This document shows, piece after piece, positions 28,693-37,737 of a stretch of DNA of 52,573 nucleotides. The notes under the pieces were generated by a model, which saw only the letters and a program-made list of their open reading frames with translations, had not been told where the DNA came from and made no database searches. Origin of the DNA: Bacteroidota bacterium (GTDB lineage: Bacteria; Bacteroidota; Bacteroidia; Bacteroidales; DTGW01). Position 1 is the first letter of the stretch, and each line of letters opens with the position of its first letter. Where the stretch lies: the NCBI GenBank assembly GCA_029550865.1, contig JAKPGM010000072.1:1-52573 (forward strand), written 5' to 3'. Made by a program: the position numbers and the translations under genes.

Positions 28693-28828
28693 CCGAAAAT
28701 AATTTTTAAATGGTTTTTAAATAGGTCGGATGAAACTCACATGTATTAACCCCGAACCACTTTACAGGCATTATGGTATACTTATCATCATGCTTGTTTG
28801 TGCCCAGTGCAATACATGTTCGTTTCAT
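28690..28828 (-). promoter_or_regulatory. Leader element D, upstream of the first SusC
   Basis: It starts ATGAAACGAACATGTATTGC and ends TTATTTTCGGATG on the SusC start codon. The inverted repeat TCATCCGA/TCGGATGG is intact and extends to about 10 bp with TTT/AAA pairing. The internal part is diverged; a 40-codon frame persists, but after a frame shift the shared block ACATGTGAGTTTCATCCGAC is read as TCEFHPT, not HASxIRP. Here the nucleotides are kept better than the peptide end. Confidence 0.6.
28706..28828 (-). CDS. Leader ORF of element D, 40 residues
   Basis: Small ORF MKRTCIALGTNKHDD...CEFHPTYLKTI ending 13 bp before the SusC ATG. The N-terminus matches the other leader ORFs (MKR-A/T-CIA). 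The C-terminus is in a different frame from copies B and F, though its stop still lies in the A/T loop of the hairpin. It may be translated as an upstream ORF or may be a by-product of the conserved DNA. Confidence 0.3.
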   Translation of the reverse strand: MKRTCIALGTNKHDDKYTIMPVKWFGVNTCEFHPTYLKTI

Positions 28829-29108
28829 TTTTTTTAAGCTAATATTTGGTCATTGAAATTTTCCCTGCTAAGTAATTGGATTCACAAGCAAAGCCCTATA
28901 ATTTTTTTTTCATTGGCTATCAATTTTCTTTCATTTTTGACATATCGTTACATATTATTGATTTTCAATAATTTAAATAATAATTTTTACCAAACACAAG
29001 CAAAATCAAATTTTTTAAGAAATACATCATTCCAAAGTTGAATACGACATGAAACAATTGTTACAGTCATTGAAAGAATATTTACATAAGTTCTGGGCTT
29101 GATGAACG
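28829..29108. other. Intergenic region between divergent units; nothing further recognised
   Basis: AT-rich spacer between leader D (minus) and the LamG-type gene (plus). Promoters for both directions should lie here, in particular that of the susC operon. I found no full TTTG/TAnnTTTG pair on the minus strand and no RNA gene or repeat. Confidence 0.4.
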
Positions 29109-29116
29109 TACATTTG
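29109..29116 (+). promoter_or_regulatory. Candidate -7 box (TACATTTG) of the LamG-like gene
   Basis: TACATTTG fits the Bacteroidota -7 consensus TAnnTTTG. It would place transcription start near 29123, leaving a leader of about 21 nt before the ATG at 29144. The -33 TTTG is not evident (TTTA at 29081), so support is modest. It favours 29144 as start over the upstream ATG at 29102. Confidence 0.35.
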
Positions 29117-29143
29117 AAGCATAAACTCAAAAACAATAATGCC

Positions 29144-30157
29144 ATGAAAAGATTAATTACTACATTCACAAGCATGCTGTGTATGGCAACTGTTGTATTC
29201 AGTCAGGTAAAGCCTGCTGCTAACGACCAGCGACATTTGTGGAACTTTGAAGATGACACGCCTATGGACCAAATTGGGGAAGCCCATGGCGAACTGGATG
29301 AGGTAGCCACCATTCACAATGGTGTACTCGACCTGTCCGATACAGCTAAGAATAGCGGTTATCTTATCTTACCTGCCGACGTCATTAACCTAAAAGATTA
29401 TAAGGCTGCATCGATTGAAATATGGTGTCTGCCATATACCAGCCTTAATTCGCCCAACCCCAATATGCTCTGGAGTTTTGGACAAGCAGGTTCTGTAGGT
29501 AGAAATTATTTATTTTTCACTCCTGGGCGCTGGGGTACAGGGGTTGCCGCTCGCATGTCGGTGGGCGAAGATGCACCCTGGTCTAATGAAGACGGACTAA
29601 GTTTCAATGCCAACATCGGCGACTCGGCCTGGCATCATTATGTGATAACCATCGACACCAACAACATCATGAAACTATATGTAGATGGTGCCCTGCTAAA
29701 ATATGGGGAAGACTCCACTGCTGCCATCGACACGCTCGATGCAAATCATGTGCTGTCAAAAGTATCGAACGAAAGTGCTTTTCTGGGCAAAAGCGTTTAT
29801 GCCGACCCTAACTGGAAAGGCTTAATCGAACTCTATGCTATTTGGGGCACTGCATTAAGCGAAGAAAATGTATTGTGGCTGTATCAGCAAGGGGCTAAAA
29901 GGGGAGCTATTGTGAATGTAAAAAATCCATCTTCCCAGAGCCAACAATTTACCGTCGTTGTTAAAAACAATCGATTGTATATACCTGCACTGGCCAACAA
30001 TAACCCTGTACAATTAAGCATTTATAATGCAATGGGCGCTTTGGTATATCGCAACCTTAAGTTTTACAATGGCGATGCTGTTAACTTGAAAGAAGGAATG
30101 TACATTGCAAAAATTGGATTGAACAATAATTATGTAACGGTAAAATTTATAAAGTAA
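29144..30157 (+). CDS. Secreted LamG/concanavalin-like protein with T9SS sorting domain
   Basis: A 337-residue secreted protein. Signal peptide MKRLITTFTSMLCMATVVFS, then a jelly-roll domain (about 30-245: HLWNFEDDTPMD, YKAASIEIWCLPYTS, SAWHHYVITIDTNNIMKLYVDG) of the LamG/LamGL type, and a C-terminal type A T9SS sorting domain (about 265-337: VQLSIYNAMGALVYR...EGMYIAKIGLNNNYVTVKFIK). It has no catalytic motif and may be a surface carbohydrate-binding protein. It is the only plus-strand gene in the main locus and is divergent from SusC, so it could share that control region. Start chosen at the MKRL Met, which begins a normal signal peptide. Confidence 0.8.
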   Translation: MKRLITTFTSMLCMATVVFSQVKPAANDQRHLWNFEDDTPMDQIGEAHGELDEVATIHNGVLDLSDTAKNSGYLILPADVINLKDYKAASIEIWCLPYTSLNSPNPNMLWSFGQAGSVGRNYLFFTPGRWGTGVAARMSVGEDAPWSNEDGLSFNANIGDSAWHHYVITIDTNNIMKLYVDGALLKYGEDSTAAIDTLDANHVLSKVSNESAFLGKSVYADPNWKGLIELYAIWGTALSEENVLWLYQQGAKRGAIVNVKNPSSQSQQFTVVVKNNRLYIPALANNNPVQLSIYNAMGALVYRNLKFYNGDAVNLKEGMYIAKIGLNNNYVTVKFIK

Positions 30158-30173
30158 TATAATCCTTTAAAAC

Positions 30174-30243
30174 CAGCATGTAGGCACGGGATGCTTGTTA
30201 TAATTCTTTCAAAGCGGTCTCCCTACAACCCACCTGCATGCTG
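30174..30243. terminator. Possible bidirectional terminator between convergent genes
   Basis: CAGCATGTAGG (30174-30184) and CCTGCATGCTG (30233-30243) pair across about 48 nt between the stop of the LamG-like gene and the stop of the GH30 gene. TTTTTAAAA flanks on the right and TTTAAAA on the left. The long loop makes this uncertain. Confidence 0.4.
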
Positions 30244-30254
30244 ATTTTTAAAAT

Positions 30255-32516
30255 TTACCTTCGTATAATGAGCTTTTCAAAATACGATTTTCCACCAACA
30301 CTAATAACCTGAACCATATACAATCCATTCGGTAACGAAATTTGTAGATGTTCGTTCATCTGTCCAACGCTAATTCCTCGATAAACTAAAGCCCCGCTAC
30401 TATTGTAAATGCATATTTTTTCGATTGGATCGTTGCCCTGTATCCATATCTCATTTCGGGCAGGGTTGGGGAAAATTGCATATCGACCTTCATTTAGTGT
30501 TGCTATGTTATTTCCGTTATAGCATCCTTCGGCGACGCCTCCCTTACCTGATGGTTTTTTCCCGGTATTGGTAATATACCATTTATCAATGGCTACGCCG
30601 TTTTCGCGATAGCTGACTGTTAGGGTATGCTCTCCAACATCAAAGAAAAAAAGCGTATCGTTAGCGTTTGACTGATGGTGCACATCGTCCCATGCCCACG
30701 AGGAACTGTTGGGAATATTGTCCCATACCATCCAATCTCCATCATCTACGCGCACCCAGAACGAATCGTCATTGGGCGTTGGTGCCAATACACGCCCCCA
30801 TATTTTGTACTTCCCTTTTTCAGTAATATTAAATTTATACTGTAGAAGCTGTGACATATCGGTAGCGGAGCTATCGGTCGATTCATACGCAGGATTTACC
30901 ATCAGGTAATAACCATTTGAAGCAAGATCATCGGATATTAAATCCCATTGGTCACCCAATGCTGTACATTCTGCCTCCAACCAGAGTTGAGTAGTCTTGT
31001 TACTTTTAATTGTTACAACAAGGGTATCGAAGCTGGTAGATCCGTCATTATCGGTTATCGATAATAAAAATGTGTGGGTACCAATATTCAGTTTTAAAGT
31101 CAACTCAGCCTCATTGGATATTTGGTAGCCATTTCTTGCCCAATTAAACTTACTTATCACCCCGTCTATGTCATAACTTTTTAAGGCAGATATGTTCACA
31201 AAAACACCACTTCCCACAGTATCGAGGATAGTTGTATCATTCCCAGCAATGGCTATAGGTGGCAGATTCCCATATCGCCCGCCTTTTCCCGAATGGGTTG
31301 TAAAAGTAGTAATACTCATCGCATCGACTGTAGCAGTAAACTGCCCCTGATGGATTTGAATAATCCCGTCATTTTGCATTTTTTTTGTTGCTGACGAGGT
31401 AAATTGTACCAGAGAATCAAAGCTCGATGGCAAGCCTGCAATGTTGAAATTAATCGCTACTGCATTAGTATTTGTATTCACCACCACAATCACCAGCGAG
31501 CTATCGGTTCTAAAGGCTGTTGTTGACACCTTATTAAGATTGTTTGACTTTGAAAGTATTCTTCGAAAACCTGGACGAATAAACTTGGAGAAATGCGACA
31601 GGACATACCCCTTATCAGTAATGTTACCTGCATCATCGATTAATCCATAGAAACGTCTGATATACCAGTACACGTAAGCACTCATATTGGCTTGCATGCA
31701 GGCATTAACCTCATTGGCAAATACCATAGCCAATGCCCAGGTATTGCTTTCAGGTTTGTCGCTACCCAACAAATGTTCGGTCATCCATATTTCTTTACCT
31801 TTCTGTACTGCTAAAGGATAGCTGTAGTTGCTTATGGGCGTACCATAAATATGTGTACCAAGAATAGCAATTCGCGCATTTGCCAATGAGTCATTTAATA
31901 GGGGATCGATGAAGCTGCGGCTGAATCCATAGGACTCTGGAGCAATAATAGGTGCTTGAATGAGATGTCCTTGCTCTTTCAAAAACTTTATCATCGCTTG
32001 CGAAGTCCAGGTCGTCCATCCATGCCAATCGGGTTCGTTTTGAATGGATATAGCATACAAAGGAACCCCACTGTCGGCCATAAAGGATATAAACTTGTTG
32101 AGATGTTGCGCATAATCATCGTAATACTCTTCCAGAAGTTCATAGTCGGTTTCATTGTTATAGGTTCCCTTCACCTTGCGCATGTAAGAAGGAGGATTCC
32201 AGGGGGAAGCAAAAACAATAGCCCCTTTGCTTCTTGCATATCGGGCTATGGATAACTCATTTTTCCAGGCCATGGTATCCTCACTGATTTGCATACGAAA
32301 TATGCTTAACCCCATCTCGCCCGGGTCATTATCAAATGCCTTTTCCATCATGTCGGGGGTAAGCTCTCGGCCTGTCCAGGACGTTATGTGAATTCCCCCA
32401 AATCCTCTGATAATTTGGTAGATACTATCAAAGTACACACTTATCTGCTGCGCATCAATCCTACCGCCCAGCAACAAAGGAATGATACCTATTAGAGAAA
32501 AAATTACCTTTTTCAT
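30255..32516 (-). CDS. GH30_8 glucuronoxylanase with PKD, CBM-like and T9SS domains
   Basis: A 753-residue secreted endo-xylanase expected to cut xylan next to methylglucuronate side chains. Signal peptide about 1-22. The GH30 barrel plus side sandwich (about 25-405) has Glu161 (SIQNEPDW, acid/base), Glu247 (WMTEHLL, nucleophile) and YVYWYIRRFYG (281-291), closely matching the arginine motif that holds glucuronate in XynC-type subfamily 8 enzymes; VLSHFSKFIRPGF also fits. Then a PKD domain (about 415-500), a CBM-like sandwich (about 505-650) and a T9SS type A tail (about 680-753). It is the best single pointer to glucuronoxylan as substrate. The GH43/T9SS gene lies 105 bp upstream. Confidence 0.9.
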   Translation of the reverse strand: MKKVIFSLIGIIPLLLGGRIDAQQISVYFDSIYQIIRGFGGIHITSWTGRELTPDMMEKAFDNDPGEMGLSIFRMQISEDTMAWKNELSIARYARSKGAIVFASPWNPPSYMRKVKGTYNNETDYELLEEYYDDYAQHLNKFISFMADSGVPLYAISIQNEPDWHGWTTWTSQAMIKFLKEQGHLIQAPIIAPESYGFSRSFIDPLLNDSLANARIAILGTHIYGTPISNYSYPLAVQKGKEIWMTEHLLGSDKPESNTWALAMVFANEVNACMQANMSAYVYWYIRRFYGLIDDAGNITDKGYVLSHFSKFIRPGFRRILSKSNNLNKVSTTAFRTDSSLVIVVVNTNTNAVAINFNIAGLPSSFDSLVQFTSSATKKMQNDGIIQIHQGQFTATVDAMSITTFTTHSGKGGRYGNLPPIAIAGNDTTILDTVGSGVFVNISALKSYDIDGVISKFNWARNGYQISNEAELTLKLNIGTHTFLLSITDNDGSTSFDTLVVTIKSNKTTQLWLEAECTALGDQWDLISDDLASNGYYLMVNPAYESTDSSATDMSQLLQYKFNITEKGKYKIWGRVLAPTPNDDSFWVRVDDGDWMVWDNIPNSSSWAWDDVHHQSNANDTLFFFDVGEHTLTVSYRENGVAIDKWYITNTGKKPSGKGGVAEGCYNGNNIATLNEGRYAIFPNPARNEIWIQGNDPIEKICIYNSSGALVYRGISVGQMNEHLQISLPNGLYMVQVISVGGKSYFEKLIIRR

Positions 32517-32621
32517 GCCTTCAATATAATTGGTTATAAATTAACTTACAATTTATTTGTATGCACATACAAGCTGCTCTTAACAGACTGCTTTTCTTAA
32601 TAAATTTCCTCTGCTTTGATT

Positions 32622-35600
32622 TTACTTGATTACAATTTTTTGCCTGTACCTGATCTTGTTCCCTTCTATTTCCATCATATATAGCCCAGGGGACAAAGAC
32701 AAAGCCAATTGCAAAAACCTGGTAGGATTAATCCGTTTGCGAAACACCTCAGTACCCTGCAACGAAGTTATACGAACCAAATTGAACAACTCATCTGCAG
32801 CAACATTAATATGTCCATCGGAGGGATTAGGATAAACTTCAACGATAGGATAATCGGCCACCGAATGGGTGCCGGTGGGGACTGTTAGCAACAAATTGTA
32901 GAAATTTTCTAATTTCCCGTAATAAACACTTTGCAGGTTCCCATTTTCGTACGATAAATAGATGGTGTCGCCAGTTCTGGCTGCAGGAGAAAAAGTTATT
33001 TTAACCGTATCGTGGGCAACTACTAAACTGCTAACACTTGCATGCTTTCCATTGATAAATATCGAAAAAGCCGAAGCAGGATAATTAACCTTTAAAATGG
33101 GTTTATCGAATTTTAAATGAATGATGGAAAAACCCGTACCTTTTTTTAGTACCTCGGCATTGCGCAATTGTAACGGATAACCTCTTGCTATATTTTGCAC
33201 AGGTGCATCGAGAAAAGCATTGAGCACACCACCATTTACGGCAGTTATATCGTTCAAGGGGTAGGACAAATCAAGGGTATCCTCATAATAAAACCGCTCG
33301 GAAAAACCCAGTGTATAACTTAAAGAATCCACCCCACATCGACATCCAGAAGGATTTTGTGTTATAGTAAGGTTTTTTCGTAGGATAAATCTTGAACACT
33401 GTTCTTCAGTAATTTGTATTTTTTTGGAGAAAGTAATTTTAACGCTATCGCCATTCAGGTTTGATTGTATAGTTTTAATCAATGGCCTTGCCCCCACCAT
33501 GCGATGATCTACCCATAAATTATTGAAATCCTGCAAGGGCAGACTATCGACCGATAATACATTACCCGATGTATACGACAGCGCAAGGGTATCATCAATG
33601 GCAAGGGGATTTTGGAGATAGATTCTTAAAAGGCTGGGATTTTCTTTGTTGACACGAACACTGTCAATATTTTCAGCAATGCCATTAACATACACCGTAA
33701 ATCCCCTCAGGCTATCGCTCGCAACGATAGGATTAGTTACCACTACTTCTATGCTTTTGCCATCGGCCGACGAAGCTGCACTCGTCACGCGGGGAGCCTG
33801 CACTGGAATAAATCCGAACCACTTCAATTGCATCAAACGATTCGCCTGTACGCCCAAAAACCTTAAGTATACATCATGCCGTCCAGTTATTCGTTTTGTC
33901 TTAGCCTTAAAAACACGAAATTCGTTCCATCCACCGGTTGACGTAACGTTACAGGCAGCCACCTTTTCGCCGGTATCAATGGAATCAAGCCAGACCTCAA
34001 TTACGCCTCCTGTCACAGAAGAAGCCACAAACTCAACCGAATCGCATGCAAATGCATAGGTACCTGTCCCAAATTCAACACCAGCAAACAGTGCCCAGTC
34101 GTTGTGATGAATGCTATCCAGTACATAACTACCATCGCTGGAAATAGTCCGCCAGGTACCAAATTCATTAGCCGGGCATTCAGCCAGTATTGGGGTATAG
34201 GCATCGCGGTAAATGTATAAATCGAAAAAGGCACTGCGATTTTGCACATAAAGCCCCTGCCGAGTACCTGTAAAAGTGGAAAAATCGGAATATGAATCTA
34301 TCGCCGAAATATCAAATGTTCTCTCAAAAGGTGTCCAGCTTGTTCCATCTTTACTATAATAAGCCATGATGATATGGTTGACACGAACCAGCTTCAACCA
34401 TACAATGCTTCCAGCCAGGTTATCCGCTTGATAATAATCGTCGTTAAAGGAGAAACGTATTATCCTTCTACCCAAAGCATTGACAGTACTTACCAGCTTT
34501 ACAAACATTTTTTCATCCCCTCGCATAATAACCAACCCGGCTTCATCCTGTGGACTTTGCGGTTCAAAATCGACACGGGTAATCAAAGAATAATTGTGTT
34601 CACCATCATTTTTCGAAAGCAGATTAAATCTTCTTGTCTTTGGAGAAAGCCGCAACCAACCGGGTCGCTCGGTTAGCGAAAAAAGGTTCGCTGGCGTATA
34701 ACCATAGAATTGCCACTCTGGATTTAAGTTACCTGATTCAAAAAAGTCGGACTTCGGAACCATCCAGGGTATGCCACTACTTGGTAAACGTGGTGCAGTA
34801 AAATGGGTGTTTATTGGATACATTGCAGTGGGCTTACCATTTGCGTCGTAAAATACCTGGTTAAGTAGCCCCTGCCGACCCTGTCCACGCCATTCGCCTT
34901 TTGCATAAAGGGGATGAACTACCCAAAAGGTACTATCTGATGCCATTACCACAGCCGAACTATGGTTGGGACTGGTAAATAGCGAGGTGGGTTTCAATGG
35001 GTCATTCTCATTGAAAAAATCGCCCAACATTTCCCACGCCGAGGCATCAGCAGTGAGGGTTTTACTTCGCATCACTTTTTGCCCCCCACTCAAATCGCGG
35101 GCAAAAGAGTAATAGTAATATCCCTTGTACTTCCATATTACCGGCCCCTCAGCCCAGCTATATGGTAATTCTGGAACCGGATTTAACCAACTAAGATTGT
35201 ATACCACACCGGTTGGCTGGCCATCAGATCCTAATTCCACAATACCATTATTGGGTTGGCCATTTTTTACCACCAGATACCATTTACCATCGTCATCAAT
35301 AAAAATGGAATTGTCGTACCCCAACGAATAGGGCAATTGGGGCGGATTGTTTACCCTTACGGGCACACTCCATGGCCCTTCGGGACTGTCGGCCGTGGTA
35401 AAATACATCGTATTGGCACGCGAAAAATAATGCCAATATTTATTGTGGTGATATACCATCTGTCCCCCCCAACAACCCCCGCCAGGTGCATCGCCAAAAC
35501 CCGACCAGGTTGCACTTACCGGCTTCGAAATTACACGCCAATGTACCATATCGGTAGAATGGTATAGCTGGGGCTCAAGATTAAACGATGAACCTGTCGT

Positions 35601-35759
35601 ATAATAATCATTCCCGATTTTTGTTACGGTACAATCGGGATGATCGCCTGGTATAACCGGATTCTTATAGGTCAAAAAAGAAACCGACTGCGAACAAACT
35701 ATAATGCTGCCATGCAGCAGTATAGTAAACGCTACAAAGTATCTGAAATAAGCAATCAT
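32622..35759 (-). CDS. Large secreted GH43 enzyme with CBM6, three beta repeats and T9SS tail
   Basis: A 1045-residue secreted enzyme. Signal peptide about 1-23; GH43 propeller (about 28-320) with Asp42 (GDHPDCTV, base), Asp149 (LGYDNSIFIDDDG) and Glu204 (SWAEGPVIW, acid); a C-terminal concanavalin-like domain (about 335-520, SDFFESGNLNPEWQFYGY); a CBM6-like sandwich (about 525-650); three Ig-like repeats with the pattern DxLxLSYxxGNxxS (about 655-960); and a T9SS type A tail (about 970-1045, VEVYPNPSDGHINV). The layout resembles surface arabinofuranosidases or xylosidases; the exact linkage is unknown. It is the first minus-strand gene of its run and precedes GH30. Confidence 0.88.
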   Translation of the reverse strand: MIAYFRYFVAFTILLHGSIIVCSQSVSFLTYKNPVIPGDHPDCTVTKIGNDYYTTGSSFNLEPQLYHSTDMVHWRVISKPVSATWSGFGDAPGGGCWGGQMVYHHNKYWHYFSRANTMYFTTADSPEGPWSVPVRVNNPPQLPYSLGYDNSIFIDDDGKWYLVVKNGQPNNGIVELGSDGQPTGVVYNLSWLNPVPELPYSWAEGPVIWKYKGYYYYSFARDLSGGQKVMRSKTLTADASAWEMLGDFFNENDPLKPTSLFTSPNHSSAVVMASDSTFWVVHPLYAKGEWRGQGRQGLLNQVFYDANGKPTAMYPINTHFTAPRLPSSGIPWMVPKSDFFESGNLNPEWQFYGYTPANLFSLTERPGWLRLSPKTRRFNLLSKNDGEHNYSLITRVDFEPQSPQDEAGLVIMRGDEKMFVKLVSTVNALGRRIIRFSFNDDYYQADNLAGSIVWLKLVRVNHIIMAYYSKDGTSWTPFERTFDISAIDSYSDFSTFTGTRQGLYVQNRSAFFDLYIYRDAYTPILAECPANEFGTWRTISSDGSYVLDSIHHNDWALFAGVEFGTGTYAFACDSVEFVASSVTGGVIEVWLDSIDTGEKVAACNVTSTGGWNEFRVFKAKTKRITGRHDVYLRFLGVQANRLMQLKWFGFIPVQAPRVTSAASSADGKSIEVVVTNPIVASDSLRGFTVYVNGIAENIDSVRVNKENPSLLRIYLQNPLAIDDTLALSYTSGNVLSVDSLPLQDFNNLWVDHRMVGARPLIKTIQSNLNGDSVKITFSKKIQITEEQCSRFILRKNLTITQNPSGCRCGVDSLSYTLGFSERFYYEDTLDLSYPLNDITAVNGGVLNAFLDAPVQNIARGYPLQLRNAEVLKKGTGFSIIHLKFDKPILKVNYPASAFSIFINGKHASVSSLVVAHDTVKITFSPAARTGDTIYLSYENGNLQSVYYGKLENFYNLLLTVPTGTHSVADYPIVEVYPNPSDGHINVAADELFNLVRITSLQGTEVFRKRINPTRFLQLALSLSPGLYMMEIEGNKIRYRQKIVIK

Positions 35760-35772
35760 TATTGTTTTTGCA

Positions 35773-35780
35773 CAAAGTTA
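35773..35780 (-). promoter_or_regulatory. Weak candidate -7 box for the GH43/T9SS gene
   Basis: CAAAGTTA on the plus strand is TAACTTTG on the minus strand, matching TAnnTTTG, with TTGACA about 21 nt upstream. The predicted RNA would start only about 7 nt before the ATG, which is short. It may be coincidence. Confidence 0.22.
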
Positions 35781-36079
35781 CCCTGTTTACCAATGACCAC
35801 CTGTCAATTTTCTTTCATTCTCTACGACATTCCTTTCATCTTAAATGTATAAATTACACTTTTTTTGTCACCGAACAACGACGGGAAAAATTTTCTGTCT
35901 CTGCCAGCAAAATTTCTCGCCTTTTAGAGTAAAATTGTATAGGAAATGGGTAGCATTCGTGCTAAGCATTAAGGCTGAAACCTGCCCCTGTACCAATAAC
36001 CAGAATAATAATTTTACCTACAAATTATTTTTACAGCAATAAACACCTCACCCCGCCTCACAGCACCTCTCATTTATAA
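35781..36079. other. Intergenic region, no gene seen
   Basis: AT-rich spacer between the divergent GH43 and GH11 genes. Short ORFs here have no start context or domain. The right end runs into the GC-rich repeats that fill 36049-36425. Confidence 0.4.
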
Positions 36080-36140
36080 CCTCACCCCGTCCTGGCGGAC
36101 ACCCCTCTCCTTGGAAAGGAGAGGGGATGGGATAGAGGTG
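36080..36140. repeat. GC-rich palindromic intergenic repeat, family 1, copy 3
   Basis: CCTCACCCCGTC followed by the palindrome CCCCTCTCCTT-GGAAAGGAGAGGGG (36102-36126). The 3' outer arm is degenerate (ATAGAGGTG). It is related to the copies at 112, 680 and 36269. Confidence 0.7.
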
Positions 36141-36148
36141 CCATCCCA

Positions 36149-36197
36149 TTGCTACCAAAAGAGCCACCCCTACGGGGTTGGAAGAAGTAAAATTTTA
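36149..36197 (+). repeat. Dispersed repeat family 2 (CCCCTACGGGGT core), copy 2
   Basis: TTGCTACCAAAAGAGCCACC then CCTACGGGGTTGGAAGAA, followed by GTAAAATTTTA. It matches the inverted copy at 251-304 almost throughout, including the AAAATTTTA tail. Confidence 0.7.
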
Positions 36198-36268
36198 GCG
36201 TCATACCCGCCAATAGATAGGTTGATATAAAATCTGACCTTTCCTTACCGGACACCTCTCGCCTACAA

Positions 36269-36326
36269 CCTCACCCCGCCCTTCGGCCACCCCTCTCCTT
36301 GGAAAGGAGAGGGGCTGGGGGTGAGG
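36269..36326. repeat. GC-rich palindromic intergenic repeat, family 1, copy 4
   Basis: Outer arms CCTCACCCC and GGGGGTGAGG enclose the same CCCCTCTCCTT/AAGGAGAGGGG palindrome. A partial extra GGGGGTGAGG lies at 36348-36357. Together with copy 3 it mirrors the pair at the left end of the locus. Confidence 0.72.
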
Positions 36327-36387
36327 ATTGAAAGAAGAGAGGGAACGGGGGTGAGGTTTTTGATAGGCTGTGGTGAGGTACTTCCAA

Positions 36388-36425
36388 TTGCTACCAATAT
36401 CCCACCCCTACGGGGTTACAACAAG
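36388..36425 (+). repeat. Dispersed repeat family 2 (CCCCTACGGGGT core), copy 3
   Basis: TTGCTACCAATATCCCACCC then CTACGGGGTTACAACAA. The first 30 bp match copies 1 and 2; the tail diverges. Confidence 0.65.
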
Positions 36426-36470
36426 GTCGGTAATTTTTTCCACAGTTTACTGTCCGTCAACGTGGGGTTA

Positions 36471-36513
36471 CATGCAGTTCCATCCAACCAATTAAAAAAA
36501 ATATTTTCGGATG
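36471..36513 (+). repeat. Leader-element fragment G (plus strand), upstream of GH11
   Basis: CATGCAGTTCCATCCAACC, an A/T-rich block and ATATTTTCGGATG match the 3' third of the leader family (CATGCGAGTTCCATCCGACC ... TTATTTTCGGATG). It is on the plus strand, as is the gene that follows. The stem is reduced to CATCC/GGATG. Its ATG opens a frame that stops after four codons; the GH11 gene starts 93 bp further on, apparently behind its own promoter. It is probably a decayed copy. Confidence 0.5.
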
Positions 36514-36569
36514 AAATATTTTTGATAGATTTTGATAAAAATGTTATAGTGAGCCTCCAACCTGCAATG

Positions 36570-36577
36570 TATTTTTG
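36570..36577 (+). promoter_or_regulatory. Candidate -7 box (TATTTTTG) of the GH11 gene
   Basis: TATTTTTG fits TAnnTTTG and would start transcription near 36584, about 22 nt before the ATG at 36606. No TTTG is found at the usual -33 distance. If real, fragment G lies upstream of the promoter and is not in the mRNA. Confidence 0.33.
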
Positions 36578-36605
36578 GCGTGCTAACCAATTAAAAATTA
36601 AAAAC

Positions 36606-37691
36606 ATGAAAACAAACAAATGGTATTTACTACCCACGATGGTGGTATGTTTGCTCGCAGTTAGCTGCAGCAAGGATAAAGAATCCGAAGACATTCAGCC
36701 CCAACGCCAAAGTCACCTGAAAGGTTATCAATCGGGCACCAATAACGGCTATTTCTGGTCGTTATGGACCAGCGATGGATTAACGGGGAGTGTAAATTAC
36801 AGCAATGGTTCAGGCGGCAATTACAGTGTCTCCTGGAACTGCAATGGTAACTTTACCTGTGGTAAAGGTTGGAGCACTGGTTCAAAAACCAGAGTGATAG
36901 GCTATAATTGCGGAGCTTACACGCACAATGGTGGAGGAGGTTCGTTTGGATACTATGGATGGTGTCGTAATCCCCTCATGGAATACTATGTTAATGAGAA
37001 GTGGGGTCCCGTACGACCGGCAAATGGAAGTTCTCTTCGTACATTTACCAGTGACGGAGCCACATACAACGTATACACCGCATGGCGTTCAAATGCACCG
37101 TCGATAGATGGAACCCAGAGCTTCCGGCAAATTTACAGTACCCGTACCTCACAGGCACCCACAGGCACCAATCAAACCATTACTTTTGCCAATCATGTTA
37201 ATGCATGGGCAGCAGCAGGATATCCCCTCGGCAGTGATATGTCGCCCGCTGCAATATTACTCACTGAAGCTTGGGGACAGAGTAACGGTTATGTGAATGC
37301 AACCGTATGGGAAGCTGGTAGTTCCAGCGGAGGCGGTTCCAGTGGTGGAGGCAGTAGCTCATATAATATCAGCGTAAGAGCACGAGGCACCAGTGGCAGT
37401 GAACAAATCCGTTTAAAAGTAGGCGGAACTACTGTGGCTACCTGGACATTAAGGACATCAATGGCAACCTATACCGCATCTACAAGTCTTTCGGGCGGAA
37501 TACTGGTTGAGTTCTTTAATGATGCCAGTGGTCGCGATGTCCAGGTCGATTATATTCAGGTACCCAGCGGAACCTGGCAAGCCGAAAGTCAATCCTACAA
37601 CACAGGCGTATGGAACGGATCCAGCTGCGGCGGTTCTAATAGTGAATGGTTGCATTGCAATGGAGCTATTGGTTTCCCAGCCTATCGATAA
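36606..37691 (+). CDS. GH11 endo-1,4-beta-xylanase lipoprotein with CBM60/36-like module
   Basis: A 361-residue lipoprotein (lipobox Cys21, LLAVSCSKDKE), so probably held on the cell surface. The GH11 jelly roll (about 37-237) shows GYFWSLWTSDG, the nucleophile Glu126 in NPLMEYYVNEKWG and the acid/base Glu221 in ILLTEAWGQSNGY. A Ser/Gly linker (238-252) leads to a C-terminal module (about 253-361) resembling calcium-dependent xylan-binding CBM60/CBM36 (IRLKVGGTTVATWTL, ILVEFFNDASGRDVQVDYIQV). The frame is open far upstream, but the chosen Met starts a normal lipoprotein signal. It would make the first cuts in xylan outside the cell. A strong terminator follows. Confidence 0.92.
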   Translation: MKTNKWYLLPTMVVCLLAVSCSKDKESEDIQPQRQSHLKGYQSGTNNGYFWSLWTSDGLTGSVNYSNGSGGNYSVSWNCNGNFTCGKGWSTGSKTRVIGYNCGAYTHNGGGGSFGYYGWCRNPLMEYYVNEKWGPVRPANGSSLRTFTSDGATYNVYTAWRSNAPSIDGTQSFRQIYSTRTSQAPTGTNQTITFANHVNAWAAAGYPLGSDMSPAAILLTEAWGQSNGYVNATVWEAGSSSGGGSSGGGSSSYNISVRARGTSGSEQIRLKVGGTTVATWTLRTSMATYTASTSLSGGILVEFFNDASGRDVQVDYIQVPSGTWQAESQSYNTGVWNGSSCGGSNSEWLHCNGAIGFPAYR

Positions 37692-37737
37692 AACACAGCT
37701 AAAAAAAGAAACCATTTGGCCTTTTTTACAGTTATCG

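Noticed and set aside
29099-29143. Upstream start for the LamG-like protein
   Set aside because: It would add a charged segment before a normal signal peptide, and a TACATTTG promoter box overlaps it.
36321-36605. GH11 extended upstream by 95 residues
   Set aside because: The upstream frame covers repeats and leader fragment G. Met at 36606 begins a proper lipoprotein signal with lipobox Cys21.
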